In this document: positions 1 to 9,194 of the stretch, piece after piece
How the letters are laid out: each line of letters opens with the position of its first letter
Position numbering within the stretch: the stretch's first letter is position 1
Origin: Mesonia algae
GTDB lineage: Bacteria > Bacteroidota > Bacteroidia > Flavobacteriales > Flavobacteriaceae
Direction of reading: 5' to 3'
Assembly: GCF_003253545.1 (NCBI RefSeq)
Contig: NZ_QKYV01000004.1
Coordinates: 310,001 to 374,000 of the forward strand
Length of the DNA: 64,000 bases
Translations under genes and position numbers: made by a program
Notes under the pieces: generated by a model
Seen by the model: the letters and a program-made list of their open reading frames with translations, nothing else
Database searches by the model: none
What the model was told of the DNA's origin: nothing

Positions 1-344
1 ATTAGCATAACTTAGTCTTTATAAGTTTGCAAAATTAATATTTTTAAGAAGTAAATCTATTTTTTTTACCAACAATGATGAATTTCCTTTTCAAAAAAGA
101 ATAAAAATTTAAGCCAAACAATTCTTATTTGTAAAAGAAATACTAAGATGATCTACCTTAAAAACATGCTACAAGTAAAGAAAATTAAAATTCAGTTACT
201 TAATGTTCACATAATTAAAGCATAGTAATGTTACTCACTTTTTATACGTTTATCACTAAATCCTTGAATTAATAAAGATTCAATCTATATTTTTGATAAA
301 GCTTTGATATAAGGTTTTAGTAATATATTAAGATGTATTAACTC
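1..344. other. AT-rich intergenic region at left edge
   Basis: No convincing gene is seen. Two overlapping elements of the Bacteroidetes TAnnTTTG type lie at 22-29 (plus strand) and 30-37 (minus strand), so a leftward gene beginning outside the window is possible. The rest is AT-rich DNA downstream of the leftward HD-domain gene. Confidence 0.4.
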
Positions 345-941
345 TTAATAAATCTCAGCAAACTGTTGTTTCAAAATTTTAAGATTTCTTTCTTTTTGTG
401 GCTGAAGTTCTTTTTTACCGTAAGCCGTGAAATATCTATGACATTCTAAAAAATCGATATTAAGTTTTACCCATTCTTTATTGCTGAAACACATTTTTAA
501 ATGTTCGCTCCACTCTTCTCTAAGTAGCTTATTTTTAGAAATAAAGTTCTCTTTACCTAAATGAGATAAATCTGCATCACAAATAACTTGTTCTAAAATA
601 TTTGTTGGGGTTTGAGGCATTTTAGTTGCTAAAATACATTTCACAACCTTTTCTGTTTTTTGTGGATCAAAACCAATTTGAGTTAAATACTCAGAAGCTT
701 TGTGAGCACTAACATCTTCGTGACCATTAAAACAATCTATATTTCCCGTATCATGAAATAAGGCAGCTAAAAGAACTATCTCTAACTCTTCCTTGTTCAG
801 ATTAGAGTAGAAGCCTATCTTTTTTACGGCAGCAAAAACTTCTTTTGTATGTTGAGTGTTATGAAAAGAAAGCTCATTGCAGCGACTTTGTAAAAGTAAT
901 TGTGTACAATGTTCTTTGGTTTTATCAAGTAACGCATTCAT
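345..941 (-). CDS. HD-domain phosphohydrolase-like protein
   Basis: A 198-residue cytoplasmic protein with the HD superfamily pattern: histidines at 27 and 31, an HD doublet at residues 63-64 in a hydrophobic helix (ALFHDTG), and aspartates at 122 and 124. These are the usual divalent-metal ligands of phosphohydrolases that act on nucleotides or other phosphate esters. The substrate cannot be read from the sequence. It stands alone on the minus strand, and a strong hairpin separates it from the copper operon to its right. The ATG start is the only good one. Family assignment is firm; function is unknown. Confidence 0.75.
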   Translation of the reverse strand: MNALLDKTKEHCTQLLLQSRCNELSFHNTQHTKEVFAAVKKIGFYSNLNKEELEIVLLAALFHDTGNIDCFNGHEDVSAHKASEYLTQIGFDPQKTEKVVKCILATKMPQTPTNILEQVICDADLSHLGKENFISKNKLLREEWSEHLKMCFSNKEWVKLNIDFLECHRYFTAYGKKELQPQKERNLKILKQQFAEIY

Positions 942-1145
942 AGTTTATAAAAATTAAAAGTAGCTTTTGTTACATAGGCGTTTTAACGATGTATAAAGAT
1001 TTTTTATAATAACTAAATTAAGGAAAAAATATTGTTTAGAAAATGAATTGACTCCTATTTAATTTTTTTTTAATAATTTTTTATGGAATCAACAGCAATA
1101 TGGATTTGAGATTAGCATGAAATTTCTATAAGGAAGAAGGAAATT

Positions 1146-1192
1146 AAAAAGGTGTATATAACAATTTTATAAACTGATATATACACCTTTTT
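1146..1192 (-). terminator. Intrinsic terminator of the copper operon
   Basis: A perfect 15-bp inverted repeat (1146-1160 against 1178-1192) encloses a 17-nt loop. The outer arms are A-rich on one side and T-rich on the other, so it works as a U-tract hairpin in both directions. It sits 18 bp past the stop codon of the leftward ATPase gene. Confidence 0.85.
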
Positions 1193-1209
1193 TAATTAAA
1201 TTTTTTCAG

Positions 1210-3708
1210 TTAATCAATACTAGCGCCACGTAGACGAAGCGCGTTGGTAATTACCGAAACAGAGCTAAAACTCATCGCCAAGGCGGCAATCATAGGTGAT
1301 AATAAAATCCCAAAAAATGGAAATAATATACCTGCAGCAATTGGTACACCTATGCTATTATAGATGAGTGCAAAAAATAAATTCTGTTTGATATTTTTAA
1401 TCACTTTCTCACTTAAATGAATAGCTTTTACAATTCCTTGTAAATCGCCTTTTACAAGGGTGATTTCTGCACTTTCTATAGCAACATCTGTACCCGTTCC
1501 CATCGCAATACCAATATTACTTTGTGCTAAGGCAGGAGCGTCATTAATACCATCACCAGCCATCGCTACTTTTTTTCCTTCTTTTTGGAGACTTTTTACT
1601 TCATCTTGCTTAGCTCCAGGAAGCATGCTTGCTTTAAAAGTATTTACACCAATTTCATTAGCCACCGCAGCAGCGGTTTGCTCATTATCTCCAGTAAGCA
1701 TAATTACTTCAATACCTTTATTTTGAAGTTCTTGTACCGCTTTTTTAGAACTCTTTTTAATAGGATCGCCTATTATTACATAGCCTAAAACTTCTTTATC
1801 ATTAGCGAGGTAAGAAACTGTTTTTCCTTTTTCTTGTTGCTGAATGATTTCTTGTTGAAACTCTTCTGAAATTGAAATAGAATGTTCTTCAATTAAACGT
1901 TTATTCCCCAAAAAGTAGAAATTATTTTCAATTTCACCTTGCACACCTTTTCCTGTAATAGCTTCAAAATTTTCAGTTTTTAGTAAAGGTGTATTTTTTT
2001 CTTCAGCATATTGAAGTGTAGCTTTAGCTAAAGGGTGCTCACTATATTGATTTAAGGAAGCAATTACTTTTAATACCGTTTCTTCAGAAGAATTTTTATT
2101 AAAACCTATTTTTTCTATTTTAGGCTTTCCTTCGGTTAATGTCCCCGTTTTATCTACAATAAGTACATCTATTTGATTGAGTTTCTCTAGCGCTTCTGCA
2201 TTTTTTATTAATACTCCGTTTTGCGCTCCTTTACCAATACCAACCATAACAGACATTGGAGTTGCTAAGCCTAACGCACAAGGGCAAGCAATTATTAATA
2301 CGGCAACGGCATTTACAAACCCAAAAACATAGGCCGGTTCTGGTCCAAAAATAGCCCAGATAAAGAAGGTGATGATAGAAATAATAACAACCACGGGTAC
2401 AAAATAAGCAGAAATTCTATCGGCTACTTTTTGAATAGGAGCTTGACTTCTACTGGCTTTATTTACCATTTCTATAATCTGAGCCAAAAGAGTTTCGTTA
2501 CCTACTTTTTTAGCTTCCATTAAAAAGCTTTGTTGCCCATTTATAGTTCCAGAACTTACTTGGTCACCTTTATTTTTTTCTACTGGAATAGGTTCTCCAG
2601 TAATCATAGATTCATCAATAGAGCTTGTCCCCTCAGTAATTACACCATCTACAGGTATTTTTTCTCCGGGTTTTACACGTAGTTTGTCACCAACTTCTAT
2701 TTGATCTACAGAAATTTTTTCTTCTTGATTGTTAACAATTCGTGTAGCTTCATTGGGACTTAGTTTTATTAATTCTTTTACTGCAGAATTTGTCTTACTG
2801 TGTGCTCTGGCTTCCATAAGTTGACCTAATAAGACCAGCGTTAAAATTACGGTAGCAGCTTCAAAATAAACATGCACAGTACCACTTTCAGTTTTAAATT
2901 GTTGCGGAAAAATATCTGGAAATAAAAGCGATACCACACTAAATACCCAAGCTACACTAGCACCAATACCAATGAGGGTAAACATGTTTAAATTCCATGT
3001 TTTTAATGATTTATAAGCCCGCTCAAAAAACATCCAAGTAGCATAAAAAACTACAGGAATAGAAAGAACAAATTGAATCCAGTTCCAATACTTTAATTCT
3101 AAAATATCATATAAAGGATTGTTAGTGATCATATCTGACATAGAAATGATAAATACGGGAAGCGTAAAAGCAAGCGCAATCCAGAATTTTTTACTGAGTT
3201 GAGCATAGGTTTTTTCTTCAGCCGAAAGGTCTGGCTTTTTTGGTACAAGGTCCATTCCGCATTTGGGGCAATCTCCAGGTTGATCTTCAATAACCTCAGG
3301 ATGCATTGGGCAGGTATATGTTGTGCTTGTAGGTTGTGTAGAAACTTCTTCAACCAAATCCATTCCGCATTTAGGGCAATCACCAGGCTCATTGTAAGTT
3401 TTATCACCCTCACAATGCATAGGACAATAATAAATACCTGTACCGTTTCCTTGTTTTTTGTGAATAGAAGACTCTTTTTTAGGCTGAGGTTTTTCGTCTT
3501 GATGATGGATAGAGTAATGCCCTCCATCATTTTTTAAAGCTTCTTGAAATTTTTCTAACGGAATGTGTTTTTCCATTTCAATTTCAGCTTCAGCTTTTTC
3601 TAAATTTACATCTACATTTTTAACTCCGTTTACTTCTGCTAAGGCCTGCTGTACGTGGTTTTGGCAACCACCGCAAGACATTCCGTGTATATGATAAGTA
3701 TGTTTCAT
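1210..3708 (-). CDS. copA: Cu(I)-exporting P1B-type ATPase
   Basis: An inner-membrane copper pump of 832 residues. The N-terminus has one HMA domain with a GMSCGGC metal site (C12, C15), then two short Cys/His/Met metal-binding modules of the CPMH...CPKCGMDL type at about 94-117 and 131-156. The core has the TGE actuator motif, the ACPCALG ion channel, the DKTGT phosphorylation site, the SEHP nucleotide motif and GDGINDAP. The last helices carry YN and MSFSS, the Cu(I) signature. The start is set at 3708 (MKHTYHIHG); an in-frame ATG 21 nt upstream is less likely because the HMA fold begins at once. It is the last gene of a four-gene leftward copper operon. Confidence 0.93.
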   Translation of the reverse strand: MKHTYHIHGMSCGGCQNHVQQALAEVNGVKNVDVNLEKAEAEIEMEKHIPLEKFQEALKNDGGHYSIHHQDEKPQPKKESSIHKKQGNGTGIYYCPMHCEGDKTYNEPGDCPKCGMDLVEEVSTQPTSTTYTCPMHPEVIEDQPGDCPKCGMDLVPKKPDLSAEEKTYAQLSKKFWIALAFTLPVFIISMSDMITNNPLYDILELKYWNWIQFVLSIPVVFYATWMFFERAYKSLKTWNLNMFTLIGIGASVAWVFSVVSLLFPDIFPQQFKTESGTVHVYFEAATVILTLVLLGQLMEARAHSKTNSAVKELIKLSPNEATRIVNNQEEKISVDQIEVGDKLRVKPGEKIPVDGVITEGTSSIDESMITGEPIPVEKNKGDQVSSGTINGQQSFLMEAKKVGNETLLAQIIEMVNKASRSQAPIQKVADRISAYFVPVVVIISIITFFIWAIFGPEPAYVFGFVNAVAVLIIACPCALGLATPMSVMVGIGKGAQNGVLIKNAEALEKLNQIDVLIVDKTGTLTEGKPKIEKIGFNKNSSEETVLKVIASLNQYSEHPLAKATLQYAEEKNTPLLKTENFEAITGKGVQGEIENNFYFLGNKRLIEEHSISISEEFQQEIIQQQEKGKTVSYLANDKEVLGYVIIGDPIKKSSKKAVQELQNKGIEVIMLTGDNEQTAAAVANEIGVNTFKASMLPGAKQDEVKSLQKEGKKVAMAGDGINDAPALAQSNIGIAMGTGTDVAIESAEITLVKGDLQGIVKAIHLSEKVIKNIKQNLFFALIYNSIGVPIAAGILFPFFGILLSPMIAALAMSFSSVSVITNALRLRGASID

Positions 3709-3776
3709 TTTGCTTTCTTTTGTTAGCAAAGTTAAGGAGAATGCAGGGTAGAGGTTTACATAATTATAGGTATGGT

Positions 3777-4337
3777 TTACACAATTTTGTCTAGTGAGGT
3801 TCTATTCCAATCTTGGTTATTTTTATAATCACTCATCGTGGTTCCTGTTATCGTTTTAAATTGCCCAGATAAATGATTGATAGTTTTGTAGTCTAATTGA
3901 TAAGCAATTTCTGAAAATGAAAATTTATTCATTTGTATTAGCTCTTTTGCTTTTTCTATCTTCAGTTTGATAAAGTATTTTTCTATGGTTTGTTCTTCAA
4001 TTTTTTTAAAAGTTTTACTTAACACGGTATAATCTTTATGTAAAACTTTACTTAGGTAGGTAGAAATTTTTTCTTCTGAAATATGCTCTTCAATAAATGT
4101 AATGAGTTTAATTTTAATCTCTTCTGTAAGTTTGATTTCTGGATTTTCTATTAACTCAAAACCGTTATTCTCTAAAGCATTTTTAAATTCTTTAAAACGG
4201 AATGAATGATTTGTTTCTAAAAGAACTCTACCTAACTGAATCTCTTCAACCTTAGCTTGAAAACTTTCTGCTGCTTTTTGCACTGCAATTTTGCAGCGAT
4301 CACAAACCATATTTTTAATGTAAAATTCTTGTTTCAT
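3777..4337 (-). CDS. HMA-like/AraC-type metal-responsive regulator
   Basis: A 186-residue protein whose N-terminal ~70 residues look like a heavy-metal-associated domain (NMVCDRC, C12 and C15) and whose C-terminal ~95 residues form an AraC-type helix-turn-helix (around [17 protein letters not shown] and INHLSGQFK). The layout suggests a one-component sensor that binds a thiophilic metal and regulates its own operon, which is inference. It lies 3 bp from the permease gene and 68 bp before the ATPase. A clear paralogue sits at 61056-61622 in the second copper locus; both keep [11 protein letters not shown] and LDKI near the ends. The HTH region is short for the family. Confidence 0.8.
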   Translation of the reverse strand: MKQEFYIKNMVCDRCKIAVQKAAESFQAKVEEIQLGRVLLETNHSFRFKEFKNALENNGFELIENPEIKLTEEIKIKLITFIEEHISEEKISTYLSKVLHKDYTVLSKTFKKIEEQTIEKYFIKLKIEKAKELIQMNKFSFSEIAYQLDYKTINHLSGQFKTITGTTMSDYKNNQDWNRTSLDKIV

Positions 4338-4340
4338 TTT

Positions 4341-5564
4341 TTAGGAAATGTATTTTACAGCCAATCCTCCTGTTAACCAAATATAACAAGCGAAGGCAAC
4401 ATATTTTAAAACAGTTTCCAATAACTGACTTTTAGGTGCCATTTTACTCATATCGTGCTCTACATCTTTCTTTTTAAAGAAACCTAAGTAAATTAAATAC
4501 CCTGAAATAGCGAGGAATCCTAAATTTAAAAATAAGGTATAATCAACTTTAAAGAATTCTTGATCATGAATTTTAACTTGGGAAGGATCTGGAAGAACAC
4601 TGAATAAATCAAAAGTATAATGCAGTGCTAATGATGCGCCAATTAAAGCTGTAAATAATAAAAATACAATAAAGATAGACATTTTCCACCCATAATATTT
4701 AGCATTGATGCGCAATACAGGAAATACTACCAAATCACTAAATATAAAGGCCATTACTCCTGCAAAACTAACGCCTTTGCCAAATAATAACGCCGCTAGC
4801 GGAATATTTCCCATAGAACCAATGAAAGTTAAAAATGCCGCTATAGGACCAACAATAACATGTTCTAGGACTTCAAAAAATGTAAAATCTGTATTTCCTT
4901 GTCCGCTATTTATAAATAAAGTTTGAAAAAAAGAATCAGGCACAAAAGCAGCAACTATACCAGCAATGGTAAAACCAACAGTTACGTCTTTCCAAACCAT
5001 TTGCCATTCCATTTTATATTTTTTAGCCACACGTGCCCAACTTTCTTCTTTTTTTATCTGCTTTTTCCAGTTTTTAGAATTATTAGAAGCATTATTATCT
5101 TCACTTTCTAAATTTTTACGTGCTTTTTTAATTAGCTTTTTAGGATTGAGAATACGAATTAATGCCCAACAAATAAGTATTAATAAAATACCACCTACAT
5201 ATTCTCCCACAACAAATTGCCAACCCAAAAAGATAGAAATAATAATACCTAATTCGATAACAAGATTGGTGGAAGCCAGTAAAAATGCAATGGAAGAAAC
5301 AAAACTAGCTCCTTTTTTAAAAATAGATTTAGTAGAAGCAAGTGCGGCAAAACTACATGAACTACTTATAAAGCCAAAAAATGTACCTAACAGTATACTT
5401 TTGCCTTCATTTTTGCCCATAGATTTCTGCATCCGTTTTTCGGTTACAAAAACTTGTATTACACTACTAATTATATAGCCAAGAATAAAAGCCCACAATG
5501 CCATCCAGAAAAACCCTAGAGTGGTATTGGCCGCTTCTCCCCATTGTCTTAAAAAGGAGTCCAT
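4341..5564 (-). CDS. DUF318/ArsP-type permease
   Basis: A 407-residue integral membrane protein with about eight to ten hydrophobic helices and a basic cytoplasmic linker around residues 140-185. It contains the small-residue motif SSSCSFAAL, with a conserved cysteine at position 70, followed by LLASTNLVIELG. This is typical of the DUF318/ArsP_1 predicted permease family, some members of which move trivalent arsenicals. In this operon it lies 6 bp after a metal-binding lipoprotein and 3 bp before a metal-type regulator, so export of copper or another thiophilic metal is plausible. The substrate is not shown by the sequence. Confidence 0.75.
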   Translation of the reverse strand: MDSFLRQWGEAANTTLGFFWMALWAFILGYIISSVIQVFVTEKRMQKSMGKNEGKSILLGTFFGFISSSCSFAALASTKSIFKKGASFVSSIAFLLASTNLVIELGIIISIFLGWQFVVGEYVGGILLILICWALIRILNPKKLIKKARKNLESEDNNASNNSKNWKKQIKKEESWARVAKKYKMEWQMVWKDVTVGFTIAGIVAAFVPDSFFQTLFINSGQGNTDFTFFEVLEHVIVGPIAAFLTFIGSMGNIPLAALLFGKGVSFAGVMAFIFSDLVVFPVLRINAKYYGWKMSIFIVFLLFTALIGASLALHYTFDLFSVLPDPSQVKIHDQEFFKVDYTLFLNLGFLAISGYLIYLGFFKKKDVEHDMSKMAPKSQLLETVLKYVAFACYIWLTGGLAVKYIS

Positions 5565-5570
5565 AACTCC

Positions 5571-6113
5571 TTATTTTATGGTCCCTTGAATAGAGCCACA
5601 GTGTAGCATTTTGTCTCCAAAATATGGATTCATAATTTCTTTAGATTGAGACAGCCAAAAAGCGCCTTTTCCATCAAAAGCCATAGGGCAATATTGTTTG
5701 TAGACTACATCTTTACTTGTTGAATCTTTTAAGTATTTCTCCATTTCAACAGACAAAGCATTAAAATGATGTCTTTGATCTTCTAGTGTTGATGAATTTT
5801 GGATATTCTCTACATGGGTTTTTATAGCTTGATTTGAATAATCAATTTTTTCTATAAATTTAGTTGCAACGGATTTAGTTTCTTCCAAATTAGAATTTAT
5901 TAATCCTCTCTTAATTTTTCTATAGTACAAAAAAATATTTTGAGAATCTTCATGACCAAGGGATAAATCTTCATTCTTTTGTGACAAAGAGTTACTTACC
6001 TCTGTTCCATTTTTTGTTTTCTGATTTTGCTTATTATTTTTTTCTTCTTCATTGCATGATATAGTGCTTAAACCTATTAAAATGCTTGTCATCAAAATTA
6101 AATGAGTTTTCAT
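5571..6113 (-). CDS. DUF3347 copper-related lipoprotein
   Basis: A 180-residue exported lipoprotein. The signal sequence ends in a lipobox with the acceptor Cys at about position 20, followed by a charged, low-complexity linker. Residues 60-178 match DUF3347, a domain also found at the end of CusB-like adaptors in Bacteroidetes. It includes the conserved YCPMAF segment and the closing NPYFGDKMLHCG motif, whose Cys, Met and His residues suit copper binding in the periplasm. As first gene of the leftward operon it probably hands metal to, or buffers metal for, the permease and ATPase encoded behind it. That role is inferred from context. Confidence 0.8.
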   Translation of the reverse strand: MKTHLILMTSILIGLSTISCNEEEKNNKQNQKTKNGTEVSNSLSQKNEDLSLGHEDSQNIFLYYRKIKRGLINSNLEETKSVATKFIEKIDYSNQAIKTHVENIQNSSTLEDQRHHFNALSVEMEKYLKDSTSKDVVYKQYCPMAFDGKGAFWLSQSKEIMNPYFGDKMLHCGSIQGTIK

Positions 6114-6250
6114 AAGAGTATTTTTAAAGAAAATTATTTTTTTTAAAGATACTTTGAAACTAGAAAATAATGTCCCAAGTGTATAATAATTTTTAAAAGA
6201 ATAATTAAGAATTACCTTATAAACAAAAAACTTTAGAATTAAATATCACA

Positions 6251-6284
6251 ATGGATATAATCCTATTTTTAAGAATATATCCAT
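6251..6284 (+). promoter_or_regulatory. Perfect inverted repeat over the umuDC promoter
   Basis: ATGGATATA at 6251-6259 and TATATCCAT at 6276-6284 form an exact 9-bp dyad with a 16-bp spacer. The right arm runs directly into the -7 promoter element. Position and symmetry suggest a repressor operator, probably for DNA-damage control of umuDC. The identity of the repressor is inference. Confidence 0.6.
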
Positions 6285-6291
6285 ATATTTG
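6284..6291 (+). promoter_or_regulatory. -7 promoter element of umuDC
   Basis: TATATTTG matches the Bacteroidetes TAnnTTTG consensus exactly and ends 4 bp before the umuD ATG at 6296. The message would therefore be leaderless or nearly so. No clear -33 TTTG was found. Confidence 0.55.
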
Positions 6292-6295
6292 AATT

Positions 6296-6670
6296 ATGGA
6301 AATAAAAGAATTTGGTAAATTACAAAGTAATAGGAAGAAGCATAAGGCTGAAGTCTCCATGCAAACAGGGTTTCCTAGTCCAGCCACACATTATTTAGAA
6401 AACACAATAGATTTATCTGAAGTTTTCGTGAAAAATAAAGAAGCAACTTTTTACATAAGAATAGGTGGAAGTGTTTGGGAAAATTTAAATATTTATAAAA
6501 ATGATGTGCTTATTATCGATCGTTCTTTAAAATTTTCTCGTAGAACCATGGCGCTAATTGTAAAAGATGGAAGCTTCGATATAATAAAGTATCCATCATT
6601 AGAGAATAAAGAAGATTTAGAATCTATAGAACTATGGGGTGTCATCACTTACATTATCCATAAAGTATGA
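6296..6670 (+). CDS. umuD: UmuD-like S24 peptidase, polymerase V accessory
   Basis: A 124-residue S24/LexA-fold protein. In UmuD, RecA-stimulated self-cleavage activates polymerase V. The hallmark TGFPSPA segment lies at residues 24-30, with the expected cleavage point before Gly25, and the nucleophile region is [14 protein letters not shown] with Ser59. The usual GDSM is replaced by GGSV, the residue before the cleaved glycine is Thr rather than Cys or Ala, and the general-base lysine is either K98 or displaced. Self-cleavage may thus be weak. Its last codon overlaps the start of umuC (ATGA), so the pair is co-translated. The start is set by the promoter just upstream. Confidence 0.88.
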   Translation: MEIKEFGKLQSNRKKHKAEVSMQTGFPSPATHYLENTIDLSEVFVKNKEATFYIRIGGSVWENLNIYKNDVLIIDRSLKFSRRTMALIVKDGSFDIIKYPSLENKEDLESIELWGVITYIIHKV

Positions 6671-7929
6671 TAGGTATAATAGATTGTAATAGTTTTTATG
6701 CTTCTTGTGAGCAAGTATTTAGACCCGATTTACGAGGAAAGCCAGTGGTAGTGTTGAGTAATAATGACGGATGCGTAATTGCGGCAAATAAAGAAGCTAA
6801 AGCTTTAGCTCATATCCCTATGTTCGAACCTGTGTTCAAAATAAAGGATCAACTTATAAAGAACAATGTCACCTTTTTTTCTTCTAATTATACCTTGTAT
6901 GGAGAAATGTCTAATCGTGTGATGCGTATTTTAAAAGAATTTTCTCCAATCGTAGAAATTTATAGTATTGATGAAGCTTTTATAGATCTTTCTGGCTTAG
7001 ATCATATAGATCTCGAAGATTATGGTCACGAAATTAAGAAAAAAATTATGCGCTACACGGGTTTGCCTGTGGGAGTTGGGATTGCGCCTACTAAAGTTTT
7101 AGCTAAACTAGCTAATCGTAGATCTAAAAAAGAGATCTCAAATAATCATGTTTACGTCATAAATTCAGAAGAAAAAAGAATTGATACACTACATTGGGCT
7201 AAAATAAAAGATGTTTGGGGTATCGGAAAAAAACATACAACAAGACTTCAGGAAATAGGAAAACATTCAGCATACGACTTTACACAATTGCCTTTAAGTT
7301 GGGTGAGGAAAAATATGACTGTAGTGGGGGAGCGTACGTGGAGAGAATTAAGAGGAGAATCTTGTTTAAGTCTGGAAGTTATGCCTAAACCTAAAAAAGC
7401 AATAGGAACAGCAAAATCTTTCGGAAAAAAATTGACTAGCATTGAGCTTATAGAAGAAGCTTGTTCTTATTATATAAATGAGGTGAGTGAGGTTTTGCGT
7501 AGCCAAAATTCTTGTGCTAAATACCTACAGGTTTTCTTACAAACCAATTACCATAGTAATAATGACAAACAATATCATAATAGTATTACGGTTACACTCG
7601 AGACCCCTACAAATAATACCTTTATATTAAATACTGAAGGAAAAAAGGCTCTGCATCGCATCTTTAAATCGGGTTATCGCTATAAAAAAGTGGGAGTTTG
7701 CCTTAGCGGAATTGTTCCTGAAAATTACGTTCAAACTAATTTATTTCATCAAACTAGTGAGAAAAAAGGTTTAATGGAGGTTTTTGATAAAATTAATCAA
7801 AAATTTGGGAAATCTACTCTATCTCCAGCTCTGTTAAATAAATCTAAAATAAAAGAGTGGGAGTTGGTAAAAGAACAACGAAGTCCCAGATACACCACTC
7901 AATGGGAAGATATTTTGAAAATTCAATAA
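6667..7929 (+). CDS. umuC: Y-family DNA polymerase V catalytic subunit
   Basis: A 420-residue translesion polymerase. The palm begins with the metal-binding Asp6 ([12 protein letters not shown]) and carries the catalytic SIDEAF motif with D102 and E103. Helix-hairpin-helix and little-finger domains follow, and a QTNLF clamp-binding motif occurs near residue 358. Length matches UmuC rather than the shorter DinB. With UmuD it bypasses damaged bases at the replication fork at the cost of mutations. The 4-bp ATGA overlap with umuD supports a two-gene operon under the promoter at 6284. No third gene follows; the next gene is convergent. Confidence 0.93.
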   Translation: MIGIIDCNSFYASCEQVFRPDLRGKPVVVLSNNDGCVIAANKEAKALAHIPMFEPVFKIKDQLIKNNVTFFSSNYTLYGEMSNRVMRILKEFSPIVEIYSIDEAFIDLSGLDHIDLEDYGHEIKKKIMRYTGLPVGVGIAPTKVLAKLANRRSKKEISNNHVYVINSEEKRIDTLHWAKIKDVWGIGKKHTTRLQEIGKHSAYDFTQLPLSWVRKNMTVVGERTWRELRGESCLSLEVMPKPKKAIGTAKSFGKKLTSIELIEEACSYYINEVSEVLRSQNSCAKYLQVFLQTNYHSNNDKQYHNSITVTLETPTNNTFILNTEGKKALHRIFKSGYRYKKVGVCLSGIVPENYVQTNLFHQTSEKKGLMEVFDKINQKFGKSTLSPALLNKSKIKEWELVKEQRSPRYTTQWEDILKIQ

Positions 7930-8060
7930 AAATTTAAATTATAACTGTAAATATTTGATAAATTATTTTTCATTAATAGTTTAATAAGTGATTAAAAAAA
8001 AAACAGCTTGTTAGAGTAAAATTACAATGCGTTTCGATTAAAGAAAAGATAAAAAAATGT

Positions 8061-8078
8061 AATTGAAATGATTCAATT
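8061..8078. repeat. Inverted repeat between umuC and the Crp/Fnr gene
   Basis: AATTGAA and TTCAATT surround ATGA. The core ATTGAAATGATTCAAT differs at one base from the dyad at 10792-10807. It lies in a convergent gap and is followed by a short T run, so a weak rho-independent terminator for umuC is also possible. Confidence 0.35.
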
Positions 8079-8166
8079 TTTCAGGAATCAAACTAAAAAT
8101 TATGGTAGAAAAGAGTGAAAATTATTTATTAATAAAAATAGAAAAGTTTAAATTTTCGCTTAAATT

Positions 8167-8868
8167 TTATAAACCTTCAACGATATGAAGAAGAGCTTTT
8201 TTATCGAGTATTTGGATTCGTTTTCCGGCTGTTAAAACCAACCCTTCTTTTTTCAATTTAGTAAGTGTGCGAATTAATAATTCGGTAGCAGTTCCAACTA
8301 CATCAGCAATATCGGCTCTTGAAAGTTGGAGGTATAAATAACCTTCTTTATCTGTTCCAAAATTTTCTTCTAAATAAAGTAAAATTTCAGCTAATCGCTG
8401 TCTTACTGTTTTTTGAGCCATATTAACAATAATGTCATCTGCAAACTTTAGTTCTTGTGCCATATGCTTTAAAACGGCATTGGTGAAAACAGGATTGGTT
8501 TGCAATGGCTCTTCAATGTGTGATTTAGGAATAAAACAGACTTCCATATCTTCAAGGGCTACGGCGCTTAGATTAGTGGCTTCTGAAGAAATAACTGAAC
8601 GATGACCTAATACCTCTCCTTTAGTAGCAATTTTCACGATTTGATCACGTCCATTATCACTCATTTTAGAAAGTTTGGAGATACCATTTCTTACGCAAAA
8701 CACGCCACCTAAGCGTTCTCCTTCTTTGAAGATGATATCACCTTTTTTAATGGTTTTGGTTTTTTTATTATCGGCCATTTGCTTTAATTCCTCTTTTTTT
8801 AAGGCTTTAAAGCTATTCATTTGTCTGATAATACAATTCTCGCAACGCGAATGTTCGTGATCACTCAT
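8167..8868 (-). CDS. Crp/Fnr-family transcription regulator
   Basis: A 233-residue regulator with an N-terminal CxxC (C9, C12), a cyclic-nucleotide-binding-type beta roll at about 25-145, a dimerisation helix and a winged HTH at about 180-232. The recognition helix reads TATELLIR, with E196, I199 and R200 where E. coli FNR has E, S and R. Cysteines at 58 and 111 also exist, but the three-Cys N-terminal cluster of E. coli FNR is absent, so an Fe-S centre is uncertain. It lies near the cbb3 oxidase locus and is the best candidate to bind the boxes at 11944 and 14495. Its promoter element sits only 8 bp from the ATG. Confidence 0.88.
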   Translation of the reverse strand: MSDHEHSRCENCIIRQMNSFKALKKEELKQMADNKKTKTIKKGDIIFKEGERLGGVFCVRNGISKLSKMSDNGRDQIVKIATKGEVLGHRSVISSEATNLSAVALEDMEVCFIPKSHIEEPLQTNPVFTNAVLKHMAQELKFADDIIVNMAQKTVRQRLAEILLYLEENFGTDKEGYLYLQLSRADIADVVGTATELLIRTLTKLKKEGLVLTAGKRIQILDKKALLHIVEGL

Positions 8869-8875
8869 AGAGATA

Positions 8876-8883
8876 CAAAAGTA
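8876..8883 (-). promoter_or_regulatory. -7 promoter element of the Crp/Fnr gene
   Basis: Read on the minus strand this is TACTTTTG, a match to TAnnTTTG. It ends 7 bp before the ATG at 8868, predicting a transcript with almost no leader. No convincing -33 element accompanies it. Confidence 0.5.
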
Positions 8884-9141
8884 TAGGAAATTAAATACAT
8901 ATACTCAGAAATTTTAACCATTAAGTGAAATTTTTTGATTTTTACTAAATTCTTATTACTTATTTCAGGTTAAAATTAAAACCTTTATTTATTGTTGATT
9001 TCAATAATATGGATATTACTTCTAAAAAACCAAAATTCAATTTTCCTACAAATCCATTCCATTAAATAAGAGATTCTAATAGTTTGAGGGTTTTATGGAG
9101 TATGTTAAAAGATAAGTATGCTTTTTTTTATTATAAATAAG

Positions 9142-9167
9142 AAAACCCCAGATTAATCTGAGGTTTT
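9142..9167 (-). terminator. Terminator of the aldehyde dehydrogenase gene
   Basis: The arms AAAACCCCAGAT and ATCTGAGGTTTT pair through a TA-centred loop with one internal mismatch. On the minus strand the hairpin is followed by a T-rich run. It lies 28 bp past the stop codon. Confidence 0.8.
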
Positions 9168-9194
9168 GTATAAAAATCTATAGGTTTATTTTAA

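Larger units (their letters stand above)
8869..9194. other. Intergenic region with promoter and terminator
   Basis: This 326-bp gap holds the promoter of the leftward Crp/Fnr gene at its left end and the terminator of the aldehyde dehydrogenase gene at its right end. Nothing else with coding or RNA character was seen. Confidence 0.5.

Noticed and set aside
1460-1726. Plus-strand open frames inside the P-type ATPase gene, and similar antisense frames in the RND, umuC and cco genes
   Set aside because: They are shadows of strongly coding reading frames on the other strand and encode no recognisable domains.
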